A stretch of DNA of 64,000 nucleotides, from contig CAVQDV010000005.1 of the NCBI GenBank assembly GCA_963711375.1, positions 2,480,001-2,544,000 of the forward strand, in the 5' to 3' direction. Both the position numbers and the translations under genes were made by a program. Every line of letters begins with the position of its first letter. The stretch's first letter is position 1. Source of the stretch: CAVQDV01 sp963711375. Its GTDB lineage: Bacteria > Pseudomonadota > Gammaproteobacteria > Coxiellales > Coxiellaceae. The notes under the pieces were generated by a model. It saw only the letters and a program-made list of their open reading frames with translations. It searched no databases and was not told the origin of the DNA. This document shows positions 8,518-16,440 of this stretch, in pieces.

Positions 8518-9785
8518 TGTGCGTCCTCCTGAACAGCATGTTGGTTTTTAAAAATATTTTCTTCTGTAAAACGCGATCGAATGAGATGCGTTTTCTTATT
8601 TTTATACAATATCTCTGCAGGACAGCCATGACTTAAAAAAAGTTCTGGAGAGGCTGTTAGCCCATAGGCACCCGCATTGTGAATCATAATCCAATCGCCA
8701 ATTTCAGCTTTGGGCAAGAGTACCTGCCTTCCCATGACATCGCCGGGAGTGCAAAGTGGCCCAGTAATCGTATATTTTTCTGCTTGTGCCACCGTATTCT
8801 GATTTGCTTTTAGTAAGGAAATTTCAAAATTTCGATTGATGAAAGAGCCCATCGCCGACGCGGCCATAAAACAATTCATGCCAGCATCCGTAATTATGAT
8901 ATTAGTATTTTTAGAAATTTTAATATCCATAATTCGAGAAACCAAAAATCCACAAGTTGCCACTAAAAATCGACCCACTTCCAAAATAATCCGAGACTCT
9001 TTAAATTTCTCGATATAATTTTCAATTTCTAATTTCATTAAGTTTTGCATCCTACTAAAATCAATCGATCCCTCACCAAAAAAATAGGGAACTCCTAAAC
9101 CCCCACCGATATCGACAAATTCAAGACTGATTTTTGCCATATTCTGGAATTTTTCAGCAAGCGAGAGTGCATATTTTGTATTTTCGGCAATGGTCTCTGC
9201 ATCTAAAATTCGAGTGCCATGATAAACATGAATTCCAATAATTTGAATATTCGGGTTTTTTAAAAATTTAGACAAGTTTTGAAATATAATTTCTTCATCC
9301 ATGCCAAATTGCACGGATTGGCCGCCCATTTTAAGCATTGCCGTTTTAGAGGTATGAGAAGGATTCACCCTTAATGCCAGCCGAGCACAACGATTTTTTT
9401 GCTCTGATATTCTAGAAATTAAATCTAATTCTGATAATGATTCACAAACGATGGCATAAATACCAAGATCTAGGCATTTTTCAATTTCACGAGCGGACTT
9501 TCCAGGACCTACAAAAATTATATTTTTTGGAGATACCCCAGCCAAAAGGGCCGCTGAAATTTCAAAAAAGGAGCAAAGTTCTATCCCAGCCCCCATTTTT
9601 TTAATTTCGGAAATTATCGCAATATTGGGATTCGCCTTCATTGAATAATAAATGTCGACCTGAGGGGGCAAAGAGGACTTTAACTGATAATATTGCCTTT
9701 GAATGGTATCCGCATCGTAAATAAAAAATGGGGTTCCAAATATTTTGGCCGAATGCAGGATAGCTTCATTCGTAAAAACGGGCAT
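8514..9785 (-). CDS. Fold-type III PLP-dependent decarboxylase (diaminopimelate/ornithine decarboxylase family)
   Basis: A 423-residue alanine-racemase-fold decarboxylase. The PLP Lys is Lys50 in YYSMKANPN; DIGGGLGVPY binds the cofactor phosphate, EVGRFLVATCG follows, and the other subunit's catalytic segment GPLCTPGD and the GAYG tyrosine are present, so all usual active-site parts are kept. It should decarboxylate a basic or D-configured amino acid, giving an amine such as cadaverine or putrescine. It begins the operon and is coupled to the ACP gene, so it probably serves the pathway and not lysine biosynthesis. Relatives are found in exosortase-A-associated clusters together with ACP and ligase genes. 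Substrate identity is open. Confidence 0.88.
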   Translation of the reverse strand: MPVFTNEAILHSAKIFGTPFFIYDADTIQRQYYQLKSSLPPQVDIYYSMKANPNIAIISEIKKMGAGIELCSFFEISAALLAGVSPKNIIFVGPGKSAREIEKCLDLGIYAIVCESLSELDLISRISEQKNRCARLALRVNPSHTSKTAMLKMGGQSVQFGMDEEIIFQNLSKFLKNPNIQIIGIHVYHGTRILDAETIAENTKYALSLAEKFQNMAKISLEFVDIGGGLGVPYFFGEGSIDFSRMQNLMKLEIENYIEKFKESRIILEVGRFLVATCGFLVSRIMDIKISKNTNIIITDAGMNCFMAASAMGSFINRNFEISLLKANQNTVAQAEKYTITGPLCTPGDVMGRQVLLPKAEIGDWIMIHNAGAYGLTASPELFLSHGCPAEILYKNKKTHLIRSRFTEENIFKNQHAVQEDAQ

Positions 9786-9789
9786 ATTT

Positions 9790-9847
9790 TTGACTCCGTA
9801 AAAATAAATTACGAAGCAAAATTACGTTTTATTCCAAAGGGAGTCAA
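9790..9847. repeat. 8-bp inverted repeat spanning the recQ-decarboxylase junction
   Basis: TTGACTCC at 9790-9797 and GGAGTCAA at 9840-9847 are perfect inverted copies 42 bases apart. On the minus strand the downstream copy contains the GGAG ribosome-binding site of the decarboxylase gene, so a recQ read-through transcript could hide it in a long stem, whereas a transcript from the internal promoter lacks the other arm. Confidence 0.4.
9819..9847 (-). promoter_or_regulatory. Candidate sigma-70 promoter of the nine-gene operon
   Basis: On the minus strand TTGACT (9842-9847) is separated by 17 bases from TAATTT (9819-9824), giving a transcript start about 25-30 bases before the decarboxylase ATG at 9785. 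The -35 match is good (5 of 6) and the -10 match is weak (3 of 6). The -35 sits inside the last codons of recQ, so the operon could have its own promoter despite following recQ by only 58 bases. Confidence 0.35.
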
Positions 9848-11670
9848 TATACGTAGTTTCGGATTTCTGTCATGAACTGTTCGCCATAACGAGATAGTTT
9901 AACTTGCCCAACGCCATTAATTTTTAAAAATTCTGCGTCGGTTTTCGGCTTTAAAAGCGACATTTCAACTAATGAGGCGTCACTAAAAACCACGAAGGGG
10001 GGCACGTGAGTTTCATCTGCAATTGATTTTCGAATTTTTCGCAAAATTTCAAATAATTTTTTATCAGGGTCTAGTGTTTCCTCATTTTTCACTTTTGCTT
10101 TTTTAGGCACACGCTCTTTAAAACGAGGTTTTGCCAAGATAAGCTGCTCTTGATTTCTGAGCAAAGGCCTCGCTTTCTCCGTTAATTTTAAAATGGAATA
10201 ATTGGCGATATCCTGCTCGATGTAACCAAGATGAATTAATTGCCGAAAAATCCCATGCCATTCATCCTGACTGAAGTCAGTACCAATACCGTAGGTGGAC
10301 AATTGGTCGTGCCGCATTTTTTTAATGCGCTGATTGTCGGCGCCCCTTAAAATATCGACAATATGTGCCACACCAAATCGCTCGGAAACTCGGTAAATGC
10401 AGGATAAGGCTTTTTGGGCCGCAATCGTTCCGTCAAAGGTTTCTGGAGGATTTAAACAAATGTCGCAATTGCCGCAAGCCGCCTCCATTCGATCGGAGAA
10501 ATAATTGAGTAAGACTCGGCGTCGGCAGGTTTGCGCTTCGGCAAAGGTAATCATCGCATTTAATTTATGTCGCTCGACTCGTTTTAGCGTTTCATTTGTG
10601 CCTTGGTCAATAAGACTTTTCACCATAACCACATCGGCGAGACCATAGAGCAAAACGGCTTCGGCGGGCAAGCCATCACGCCCTGCCCGGCCGGTTTCTT
10701 GATAATAAGATTCAATGTTTTTAGGAATATCGTGATGAATTACAAAACGGACGTTTGATTTATCGATCCCCATTCCAAAAGCGACAGTGGCCACGACGAT
10801 ATGAATATCGTCCTGTTGAAATGCCTCAAGCACTCGTTTGCGCTTGCCGGTATCCATTCCTGCATGATAAGCGGCCACCTGAAAATTGAGATCTTTTAAT
10901 TTTTGAGCTACTTCATCGACACGCTTTCGAGTGAGGCAATAAATAATCCCAGACTCATCAGGATGTTTATTTAAAAACCCCAATATTTGTTGTATCGGCT
11001 TTTGTTTTTCCTTTAAAGTGTAGCGAATATTCGGGCGATTAAAACTGGCCACATAAGAAGAAGCTTTCTCCAAGGATAGGCTGCGAATAATATCTTCGCG
11101 TGTGGCGTTGTCGGCTGTCGCTGTTAGTGCAATGACAGGAATCTCAGGAAATAATTGTCTCAAACGAGACAACTGTAAATATTCTGGTCGAAAATCTGGG
11201 CCCCATTGCGAAATACAATGGGCTTCATCAATCGCAAAAAGACCCACATTAATTTCGTGCAGATTTTTCAAAAAATCCTCTGTCATTAATCGTTCTGGCG
11301 CAATATACAATAGATCCAATTTATTTTTCATAAATGCGGAAAAAACTCTTTCACGTTCGAAAGAAGTGAGGGCAGAGTTAAAATATTCAGCGCGAACACC
11401 GTTGGATTTAAGCGAGGCTACTTGATCCTGCATAAGCGAAATTAAGGGGGAAACAACAATCGTCACGCCCTGACGAATTAAGGCAGGGATCTGAAAGCAG
11501 AGCGATTTCCCTGCACCTGTTGGCATAAGAACGAAGCAGCTTTTGCCCCCAATTAGGTCACGAATAATGCTTTCTTGGAGTGGTCGGAATTGTTGATATC
11601 CAAAAATATCTTTCAAAACCCCTTCTGGGCCTTGTTGAGAATTCTTTTGGAGATCGTTGGCTATCATCAT
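9844..11670 (-). CDS. recQ: ATP-dependent DNA helicase RecQ
   Basis: A 608-residue RecQ helicase of normal length. Walker A is MPTGAGKSLCF, the DEAH box is AIDEAHCISQWG, and motif VI is YYQETGRAGRDG. The RecQ-Ct zinc site is the cysteine cluster CRRR...CGNCDIC, followed by the winged-helix region, and an HRDC domain closes the protein (about residues 530-608). It unwinds DNA 3'-5' in recombination and replication-fork repair. Two adjacent ATG codons start the gene. It is a core gene with no evident link to the downstream biosynthetic operon apart from orientation. Confidence 0.97.
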   Translation of the reverse strand: MMIANDLQKNSQQGPEGVLKDIFGYQQFRPLQESIIRDLIGGKSCFVLMPTGAGKSLCFQIPALIRQGVTIVVSPLISLMQDQVASLKSNGVRAEYFNSALTSFERERVFSAFMKNKLDLLYIAPERLMTEDFLKNLHEINVGLFAIDEAHCISQWGPDFRPEYLQLSRLRQLFPEIPVIALTATADNATREDIIRSLSLEKASSYVASFNRPNIRYTLKEKQKPIQQILGFLNKHPDESGIIYCLTRKRVDEVAQKLKDLNFQVAAYHAGMDTGKRKRVLEAFQQDDIHIVVATVAFGMGIDKSNVRFVIHHDIPKNIESYYQETGRAGRDGLPAEAVLLYGLADVVMVKSLIDQGTNETLKRVERHKLNAMITFAEAQTCRRRVLLNYFSDRMEAACGNCDICLNPPETFDGTIAAQKALSCIYRVSERFGVAHIVDILRGADNQRIKKMRHDQLSTYGIGTDFSQDEWHGIFRQLIHLGYIEQDIANYSILKLTEKARPLLRNQEQLILAKPRFKERVPKKAKVKNEETLDPDKKLFEILRKIRKSIADETHVPPFVVFSDASLVEMSLLKPKTDAEFLKINGVGQVKLSRYGEQFMTEIRNYVY

Positions 11671-11742
11671 GGGACTACGTTAAACCATGTAGCACCCAAT
11701 GGCAATTGGGGATACCACCCTTATCCCCTCTCCCCACTTTCC

Positions 11743-12525
11743 TTAAACTCGATTATACTGAATCACCGAAAACGCAATGCCCTCAGGATCCTGTAAACCA
11801 GTAAAACGCCCAATTTCTGGGATGTTTATGATATCATACAAGAGATTAGCGCCCATTTTTGTCGCCTTTTCGAGTGTTTTTTCGAGATTGTTAACAGTAA
11901 AGTAAATCCCCCAGTGCGGTGGAATTTTGCCCATCTCTTCTTTAATCTCAAACATACCCGCTGCAGGACGACCATCATTTTTGAAGGTGAAATATTCCAT
12001 GGAGCCACTTCCCACTTCACTTTTCTCTACAGTCCAGCCAAATAATTTTGTGTAAAAATCACCGGCTTTTTTAGGATCGGTTGTGCGTAACTCGAACCAG
12101 CTTGGAGCTCCCTGTTTATTGACGTCCGCCAATTTACCGGGCTCACCATTCGTTTGCCATACGCTGATCACTGCACCCGTAGGATCTACGAAAACCGCCA
12201 TTTTTCCAGCTTCCATCACTTCCATAGGCTCCCGAACAACGTTCGCGCCAAGTTGTTTTGCTTTTTCAGCTACTTTCACGACATCATCCACTAACACATA
12301 AGAACCCCAAACATTGGGTACCCCCTGTGATTTCATTTCCTTGGTAACTTCATAAGCACCACCCACATCATTTTCACCAACCCGAAACATCATATAGTTC
12401 CCATGAGCAGTTGAATGATCCGTAAAATCCCACTGAAAAATTTCATGATAAAACTTTTTCGAAGCACTTAAATTAGGAGATCCTAATTCTGTCCAGCAAA
12501 AATCGCCTTTTTTCATTTTTTCCAT
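11743..12525 (-). CDS. VOC-family protein with two glyoxalase-like domains
   Basis: A 260-residue protein made of two VOC (vicinal oxygen chelate) modules of about 120 residues each. The first begins GDFCWTELGSPNLSASKKFY and the second GAPSWFELRTTDPKKAGDFY, the usual repeated opening of CFP30B-like proteins. The fold binds a metal and can serve glyoxalase, dioxygenase or antibiotic-binding (bleomycin resistance-like) roles; here the function is unknown. The ATG is preceded by AGGGAGAG. It follows the thioesterase gene by 21 bases on the same strand, so it may be co-transcribed with the fabD-thioesterase pair. Confidence 0.9.
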   Translation of the reverse strand: MEKMKKGDFCWTELGSPNLSASKKFYHEIFQWDFTDHSTAHGNYMMFRVGENDVGGAYEVTKEMKSQGVPNVWGSYVLVDDVVKVAEKAKQLGANVVREPMEVMEAGKMAVFVDPTGAVISVWQTNGEPGKLADVNKQGAPSWFELRTTDPKKAGDFYTKLFGWTVEKSEVGSGSMEYFTFKNDGRPAAGMFEIKEEMGKIPPHWGIYFTVNNLEKTLEKATKMGANLLYDIINIPEIGRFTGLQDPEGIAFSVIQYNRV

Positions 12526-12546
12526 CGTTGTACTCTCCCTTTTTTG

Positions 12547-13287
12547 TTAAATAAAATGTTTAATTTTTTCGAGAATTTTATGCGTAACCGACTTCCTCTC
12601 CGTATCAATAAAAAAATGTCCACCAGCAAAAACATCCACCTCGCAAACTCCACTCGTAGTTTCGCACCACTTTTCAAGAGATTCGCGCGAAATTGAATGA
12701 TCTTGAGCTCCATAGAGAACTGTCAGCGGCACAGTGAGAATAGGATTCAATTCAGCCACATAAATTTCATTTAATTTAATGTCAGATTTTAAAATAGGTA
12801 ATAATATTTTTACAAGCTCTTTTTCATCCAAAACCATTTTGGGAATAGCGCCATATTGACGCTGAATAATCTCAATAAATTTCTCATCCTCTAAGACGTG
12901 TGTTGGCTCACTTTCCAAAGGAAGTTGTGGAGCTCTTCGAGAAGAAACCCACAAATGCACCGGTAAATTTTTATTTTCTCTCTGGAGACGTTTTGTGACT
13001 TCATAGGCGATGATTGAACCAAAACTATGCCCAAAAAAAGCAAAAGGCTTGTCAAGTAATTCAACAATATTTGGAAATATAGCATCAACCAGTTCTTCGA
13101 TATTATTGGCCGCTGGGGTCCGTAATTGAATTCGACCAGGAATTTCAACCGCACAAATTTCAACTTCAGTGGGAAAATCAGCACTCCATACTCGATAGAT
13201 TGCCGCACTCCCACCTGCATAAGGAAAACAGAAAATACGAAAATGCGCATTTTCTCTCGGGAAATGGCGAATAATATGTTTACTCAT
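12547..13287 (-). CDS. Type II (editing) thioesterase, GrsT/RifR-like
   Basis: A 246-residue alpha/beta hydrolase of the external thioesterase family that removes stalled acyl groups from PKS/NRPS carrier domains. It opens with RIFCFPYAGGSAAIYRVW, has the nucleophile Ser88 in FFGHSFGS, an Asp in YGAQDHSIS and a His in AGGHFFID. The ATG overlaps the stop of the malonyltransferase gene by one base (TAATG), so the two are translationally coupled. Its presence is a strong sign that the malonyltransferase belongs to modular polyketide or peptide biosynthesis, though the assembly lines lie more than 20 kb away in this window. Confidence 0.92.
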   Translation of the reverse strand: MSKHIIRHFPRENAHFRIFCFPYAGGSAAIYRVWSADFPTEVEICAVEIPGRIQLRTPAANNIEELVDAIFPNIVELLDKPFAFFGHSFGSIIAYEVTKRLQRENKNLPVHLWVSSRRAPQLPLESEPTHVLEDEKFIEIIQRQYGAIPKMVLDEKELVKILLPILKSDIKLNEIYVAELNPILTVPLTVLYGAQDHSISRESLEKWCETTSGVCEVDVFAGGHFFIDTERKSVTHKILEKIKHFI

Positions 13288-14132
13288 TATTGGTTTCGCT
13301 TAATTCTGGCAACTAATCCACTTAACACTGCACCTGGACCCACTTCGACAAATTCCTCTTCACCCTGCTTTAAAAGATATTGAATGGTTTCTACCCATTG
13401 CACTGAGTGATTAATTTGATCGGCCAAATTGGTTTTAACATTTTCAGACGTATAGGGTTTTGCAGAAATATTGGCAATTACTGAAACTTCCGGAACATTA
13501 AAGGAAAATTGATTTAAAAATTCGCTAAATTCATCTCTGGCTGCTGTCATGTATCGAGAATGAAAAGCCCCACTAACATTCAGTGGGATATACATTTTTG
13601 CACCGGCCGCCTCAAAAGCGGCTTTTGCATTGTTGATATCGTCTTTCCGCCCTGAAATAACGGTTTGCGTTAAGGAATTAAAATTAGCCACATCGATACT
13701 TGAAAGCGAAGGATTTTTTAAGGCGTCCGTGATTTGAACCGGGGTCATTCCTACAATTGCCGCCATCCCGCCACCTGAAGCTTTCGCCATTAGCTCACCA
13801 CGCTTCTTTACTAATTTTAGCCCAGTTGCAAAATCAAACACATTCGCCGCATACAAGGCCGCATATTCACCTAGGCTGTGACCAGCCAGATATTTTGGCT
13901 TTTGGCCCTGTTTAAGCTTTTGTTGGTAGCTTAGCGCATTTACAACGTAAAGCGCCGGCTGAGTAAACTGCGTTTGGCCTAACTCGCCCCTTGGATCTTT
14001 TAAGCATAGCTCGCTAATGGAGTAACCGAGGATCTGATCAGCCTGCACCGTTAAGTCACTAAATTCAGTAAAAAGGCCTTCGCCCATGCCTACTTTTTGG
14101 GAACCTTGCCCAGGAAAAACAAATGCGGTCAT
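13287..14132 (-). CDS. Malonyl-CoA:ACP transacylase (FabD-type), candidate trans-acting AT
   Basis: A 281-residue acyltransferase. It has FVFPGQGSQKVGMG at the N-terminus, Ser86 in the nucleophile elbow GHSLGEY, Arg111 for the malonyl carboxylate, and His191 in GAFHSRYM, which is the malonyl-selective form. ATG at 14132 is preferred since AGGGAG lies 8 bases upstream; the longer frame has no such site. The usual fabD neighbours (fabH, fabG, acpP) are absent and a type II thioesterase overlaps its end, so it looks like a discrete AT of a PKS. Both PKS genes at 35.8-55.2 kb lack AT domains, which makes it the obvious in-window candidate to load them; it could still be the housekeeping enzyme. 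Confidence 0.88.
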   Translation of the reverse strand: MTAFVFPGQGSQKVGMGEGLFTEFSDLTVQADQILGYSISELCLKDPRGELGQTQFTQPALYVVNALSYQQKLKQGQKPKYLAGHSLGEYAALYAANVFDFATGLKLVKKRGELMAKASGGGMAAIVGMTPVQITDALKNPSLSSIDVANFNSLTQTVISGRKDDINNAKAAFEAAGAKMYIPLNVSGAFHSRYMTAARDEFSEFLNQFSFNVPEVSVIANISAKPYTSENVKTNLADQINHSVQWVETIQYLLKQGEEEFVEVGPGAVLSGLVARIKRNQ

Positions 14133-14245
14133 TAAAATTACTCCCTGTGAATGTATTAAGCACAGTATATCACGGGTTCGAAAATAATTTGAGGCCATAT
14201 TGGTCTACTTACCTGCTACGGGTACAATGGCCATCGCGCTTTAAT

Positions 14246-14274
14246 CTGATATTACCCTATAGAAGTACTATAAT
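14246..14274 (+). promoter_or_regulatory. Candidate sigma-70 promoter for the gene at 14346
   Basis: CTGATA (14246-14251) and a perfect TATAAT (14269-14274) are 17 bases apart on the plus strand, 72 bases before the ATG at 14346. The region is a divergent gap between the malonyltransferase gene and the plus-strand gene, where a promoter is expected. Confidence 0.45.
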
Positions 14275-14345
14275 GGATCAAAAGATTCTCAAGATGTTTT
14301 ATAAAAATTTTAAACTAAAATACGATTATCAGCTCGGGGGGATTT

Positions 14346-15392
14346 ATGAAACAAGAGCCACTACTTCTCAAGGTATTACTAGCATGGACCCTGACTCATC
14401 GAAGCACTCTGGATATGACTCATTATTACCCAGCCCTCTCGATTTTTCGAGTGGCGAAGCACTTCACATTGGCTGAGTTTGAGCAATCAGTAAAACACTT
14501 TAGCAACCCCTTTTTCCGCTCTTATACAGTTCATGAGCTCGTTTTTGAATCTCCTGAAAGTTTTCAGGTTAATACGTTTCAGACTCTCTTAAGAGAGTTA
14601 TATCCACTCTATTCTGAGAATTTTTTACTTTGTGCGGTAAGATTCAAAAGCGATGAAACTTTGTTAGGAATCTTCACCGTCTTCCCGTTGTTGCTGATGG
14701 ATGGATTTCGATGCTTTACATTTCACCAGAACTTGATGAAAAGCCTCCTAAACGAGGGAACTGACACCTTTCAAGTGGATGCAGCCATTGCTCATCACAA
14801 ATTAAACATAGACATGCTTCGTGAACTTGTCCCACCGAGAGTGAGCACAGTTTCGCCTGAACACAGTAAGCTGCACTTTCCTCATATCATTGCAGAGTCG
14901 AGGCCTTCAAAAAAAATTAGCCCCTACCTCGACTCCCTTATGCAGCTATATTTAAACAGTCCTTACAAGTTCGACGTCTTCGCTTCTTTGCAGAACGCCT
15001 TTTTAACAGGCTTACCGTTTGGGAATCTCCTCTTGAATGTTGATATACCCGACATTGAGGTTCGCAGTTGCGCCTCTGGATTAGATCTGCGAAAAAAATA
15101 CAAAGATGCCTACACTGTAAAAATTAATAATCTCGAAAGCATGTCGCTTGCGGAAGTTCAAGCAACCTTCAGCAATGCATCAATGCCAACCCAACCCACT
15201 CGTTTCTTGCTGAACAATTACGGCGAATGTACAAAATATTCGGCTCCCGGATTGCTAAAATACACTTGGCATTTTCCGATAGTGGTGTTTCTTATCCCTA
15301 AGGGAGCCACTTGGACAATTTCTCTTGGGGAAAACTCCTACCACCATACCGCCTATTCGCATGCTCTTGTCGCAACTACGTTGTCGGCCTAA
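14346..15392 (+). CDS. Unrecognised 348-aa protein, possibly acyltransferase-like
   Basis: No family is recognised with confidence. A weak resemblance to condensation-type or alcohol acyltransferases can be argued: the N-terminus runs ALSIFRVAKHFTLAEFEQSV like the opening helix of such proteins, and PLLLMDGFRCF stands roughly where an HHxxxDG motif would be, but the His pair is missing, so catalysis of that type is doubtful. There is no signal peptide. The ATG follows a GGGGGG ribosome-binding stretch. It is the only plus-strand gene for many kilobases on either side, divergent from the malonyltransferase gene and tail-to-tail with a minus-strand unknown gene. Confidence 0.65.
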   Translation: MKQEPLLLKVLLAWTLTHRSTLDMTHYYPALSIFRVAKHFTLAEFEQSVKHFSNPFFRSYTVHELVFESPESFQVNTFQTLLRELYPLYSENFLLCAVRFKSDETLLGIFTVFPLLLMDGFRCFTFHQNLMKSLLNEGTDTFQVDAAIAHHKLNIDMLRELVPPRVSTVSPEHSKLHFPHIIAESRPSKKISPYLDSLMQLYLNSPYKFDVFASLQNAFLTGLPFGNLLLNVDIPDIEVRSCASGLDLRKKYKDAYTVKINNLESMSLAEVQATFSNASMPTQPTRFLLNNYGECTKYSAPGLLKYTWHFPIVVFLIPKGATWTISLGENSYHHTAYSHALVATTLSA

Positions 15393-15410
15393 GTTTGCCA
15401 GTGCTTGGAA

Positions 15411-16433
15411 TTATTTTCTGAAATCAGTTTTTTCCTTATGCTCTGATTTCTCATCTGGCTCTTTTTTCGGAGATTCTTTCGAATTATGCCAAAAACCTTG
15501 ATAAACAATTTGATTAACTAGGTTTTTAGTCTCAATTAAAGCGAGGCCTGGATTATTTTCTATTAAACGCCTTTTTTCTTCTTCCAAGCGCCCTATTTGA
15601 TCTTCTAGTGATATGGGTTGAACCACTGGAGGCCGTTTAGAATAGCCATGTTCTTGTAGATGAAGCTTATGTTTCAAGCTTAAAATTTCCATATCGAGTA
15701 AATTTAATTGTTCCGATGCTGGAAATGGTGGGGCACTGGGAACTGGAGGCAAATTATTTTTTTCTGGGGCATTAGAATCTTTATTTTCGCGTAGTGCTGG
15801 GCTTATTTTTGTCAAGGCCACCAGTTCAGCGGGCACAATAAAATACGAGCGGATTTTATCTAACAAATTTATTAAATAAGCTTTTTTTGTCCCAAAAGGA
15901 TTCAGAATTTCGACTTTAATAAAATCAGAAATAATTTCTACCATTAGTTGTGGATGGGTTGCTGATTTCAGATTTTTTAACAATTTCGACTCAGAATCTT
16001 TCAATGGTAGTGGGAAAATTAAATCCAAGCCTTTACAAAAAATGGCAACCTTAATCGTTTCGATGTTTCCAATTTTAGATGAATAATTGGGGGGTAATTT
16101 TGACAAAAGCTCAAAAACAGGCTTTTCATCCATTTCAGAAGAATCTTGTGAGTAAATTTGAGCAATACGCAAAATGGTATCAAATTGATCTGGCTGAAGA
16201 ACAGAGCGTTCCACATCGCTCAATTGAGCTAAAAGCGTATCCACTTTCTGGAGCTCGGCAATAGCGGATGAAAAATATTTCATCTTATGAATATCCCCTA
16301 ATAAAGACAGAATATGATCCTGATATTTCTTAGTAATGTCCGGAGCCAAATCCAGATCATAGTCTTTCGCTAACTTTACCGCCCATGAAATAAGCTTTGT
16401 GGAGGCACTTTGGTCTATTAAAATCTCTTTCAC
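15411..16433 (-). CDS. Unrecognised 340-aa protein with C-terminal coiled coil
   Basis: I do not recognise a family. The first 210 residues look all-helical. A proline-rich linker (PPVPSAPPFPAS) at about 226-237 is followed by a likely coiled coil (LLDMEILSLKHKLHLQ...LEDQIGRLEEEKRRLIE) and a very charged, Lys/Glu-rich tail. No membrane segment or signal peptide is seen. The start is a GTG 7 bases after the upstream gene's stop with no clear ribosome site, suggesting coupled translation. The linker-plus-coiled-coil layout is common among secreted effectors of Legionella relatives, but that reading is speculative. Confidence 0.7.
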   Translation of the reverse strand: MKEILIDQSASTKLISWAVKLAKDYDLDLAPDITKKYQDHILSLLGDIHKMKYFSSAIAELQKVDTLLAQLSDVERSVLQPDQFDTILRIAQIYSQDSSEMDEKPVFELLSKLPPNYSSKIGNIETIKVAIFCKGLDLIFPLPLKDSESKLLKNLKSATHPQLMVEIISDFIKVEILNPFGTKKAYLINLLDKIRSYFIVPAELVALTKISPALRENKDSNAPEKNNLPPVPSAPPFPASEQLNLLDMEILSLKHKLHLQEHGYSKRPPVVQPISLEDQIGRLEEEKRRLIENNPGLALIETKNLVNQIVYQGFWHNSKESPKKEPDEKSEHKEKTDFRK

Positions 16434-16440
16434 AACAGAA

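Noticed and set aside
11695..11710. CCCAAT...ATTGGG hairpin after the VOC gene
   Set aside because: Only six base pairs with no T-run on either strand; not convincing as a terminator.
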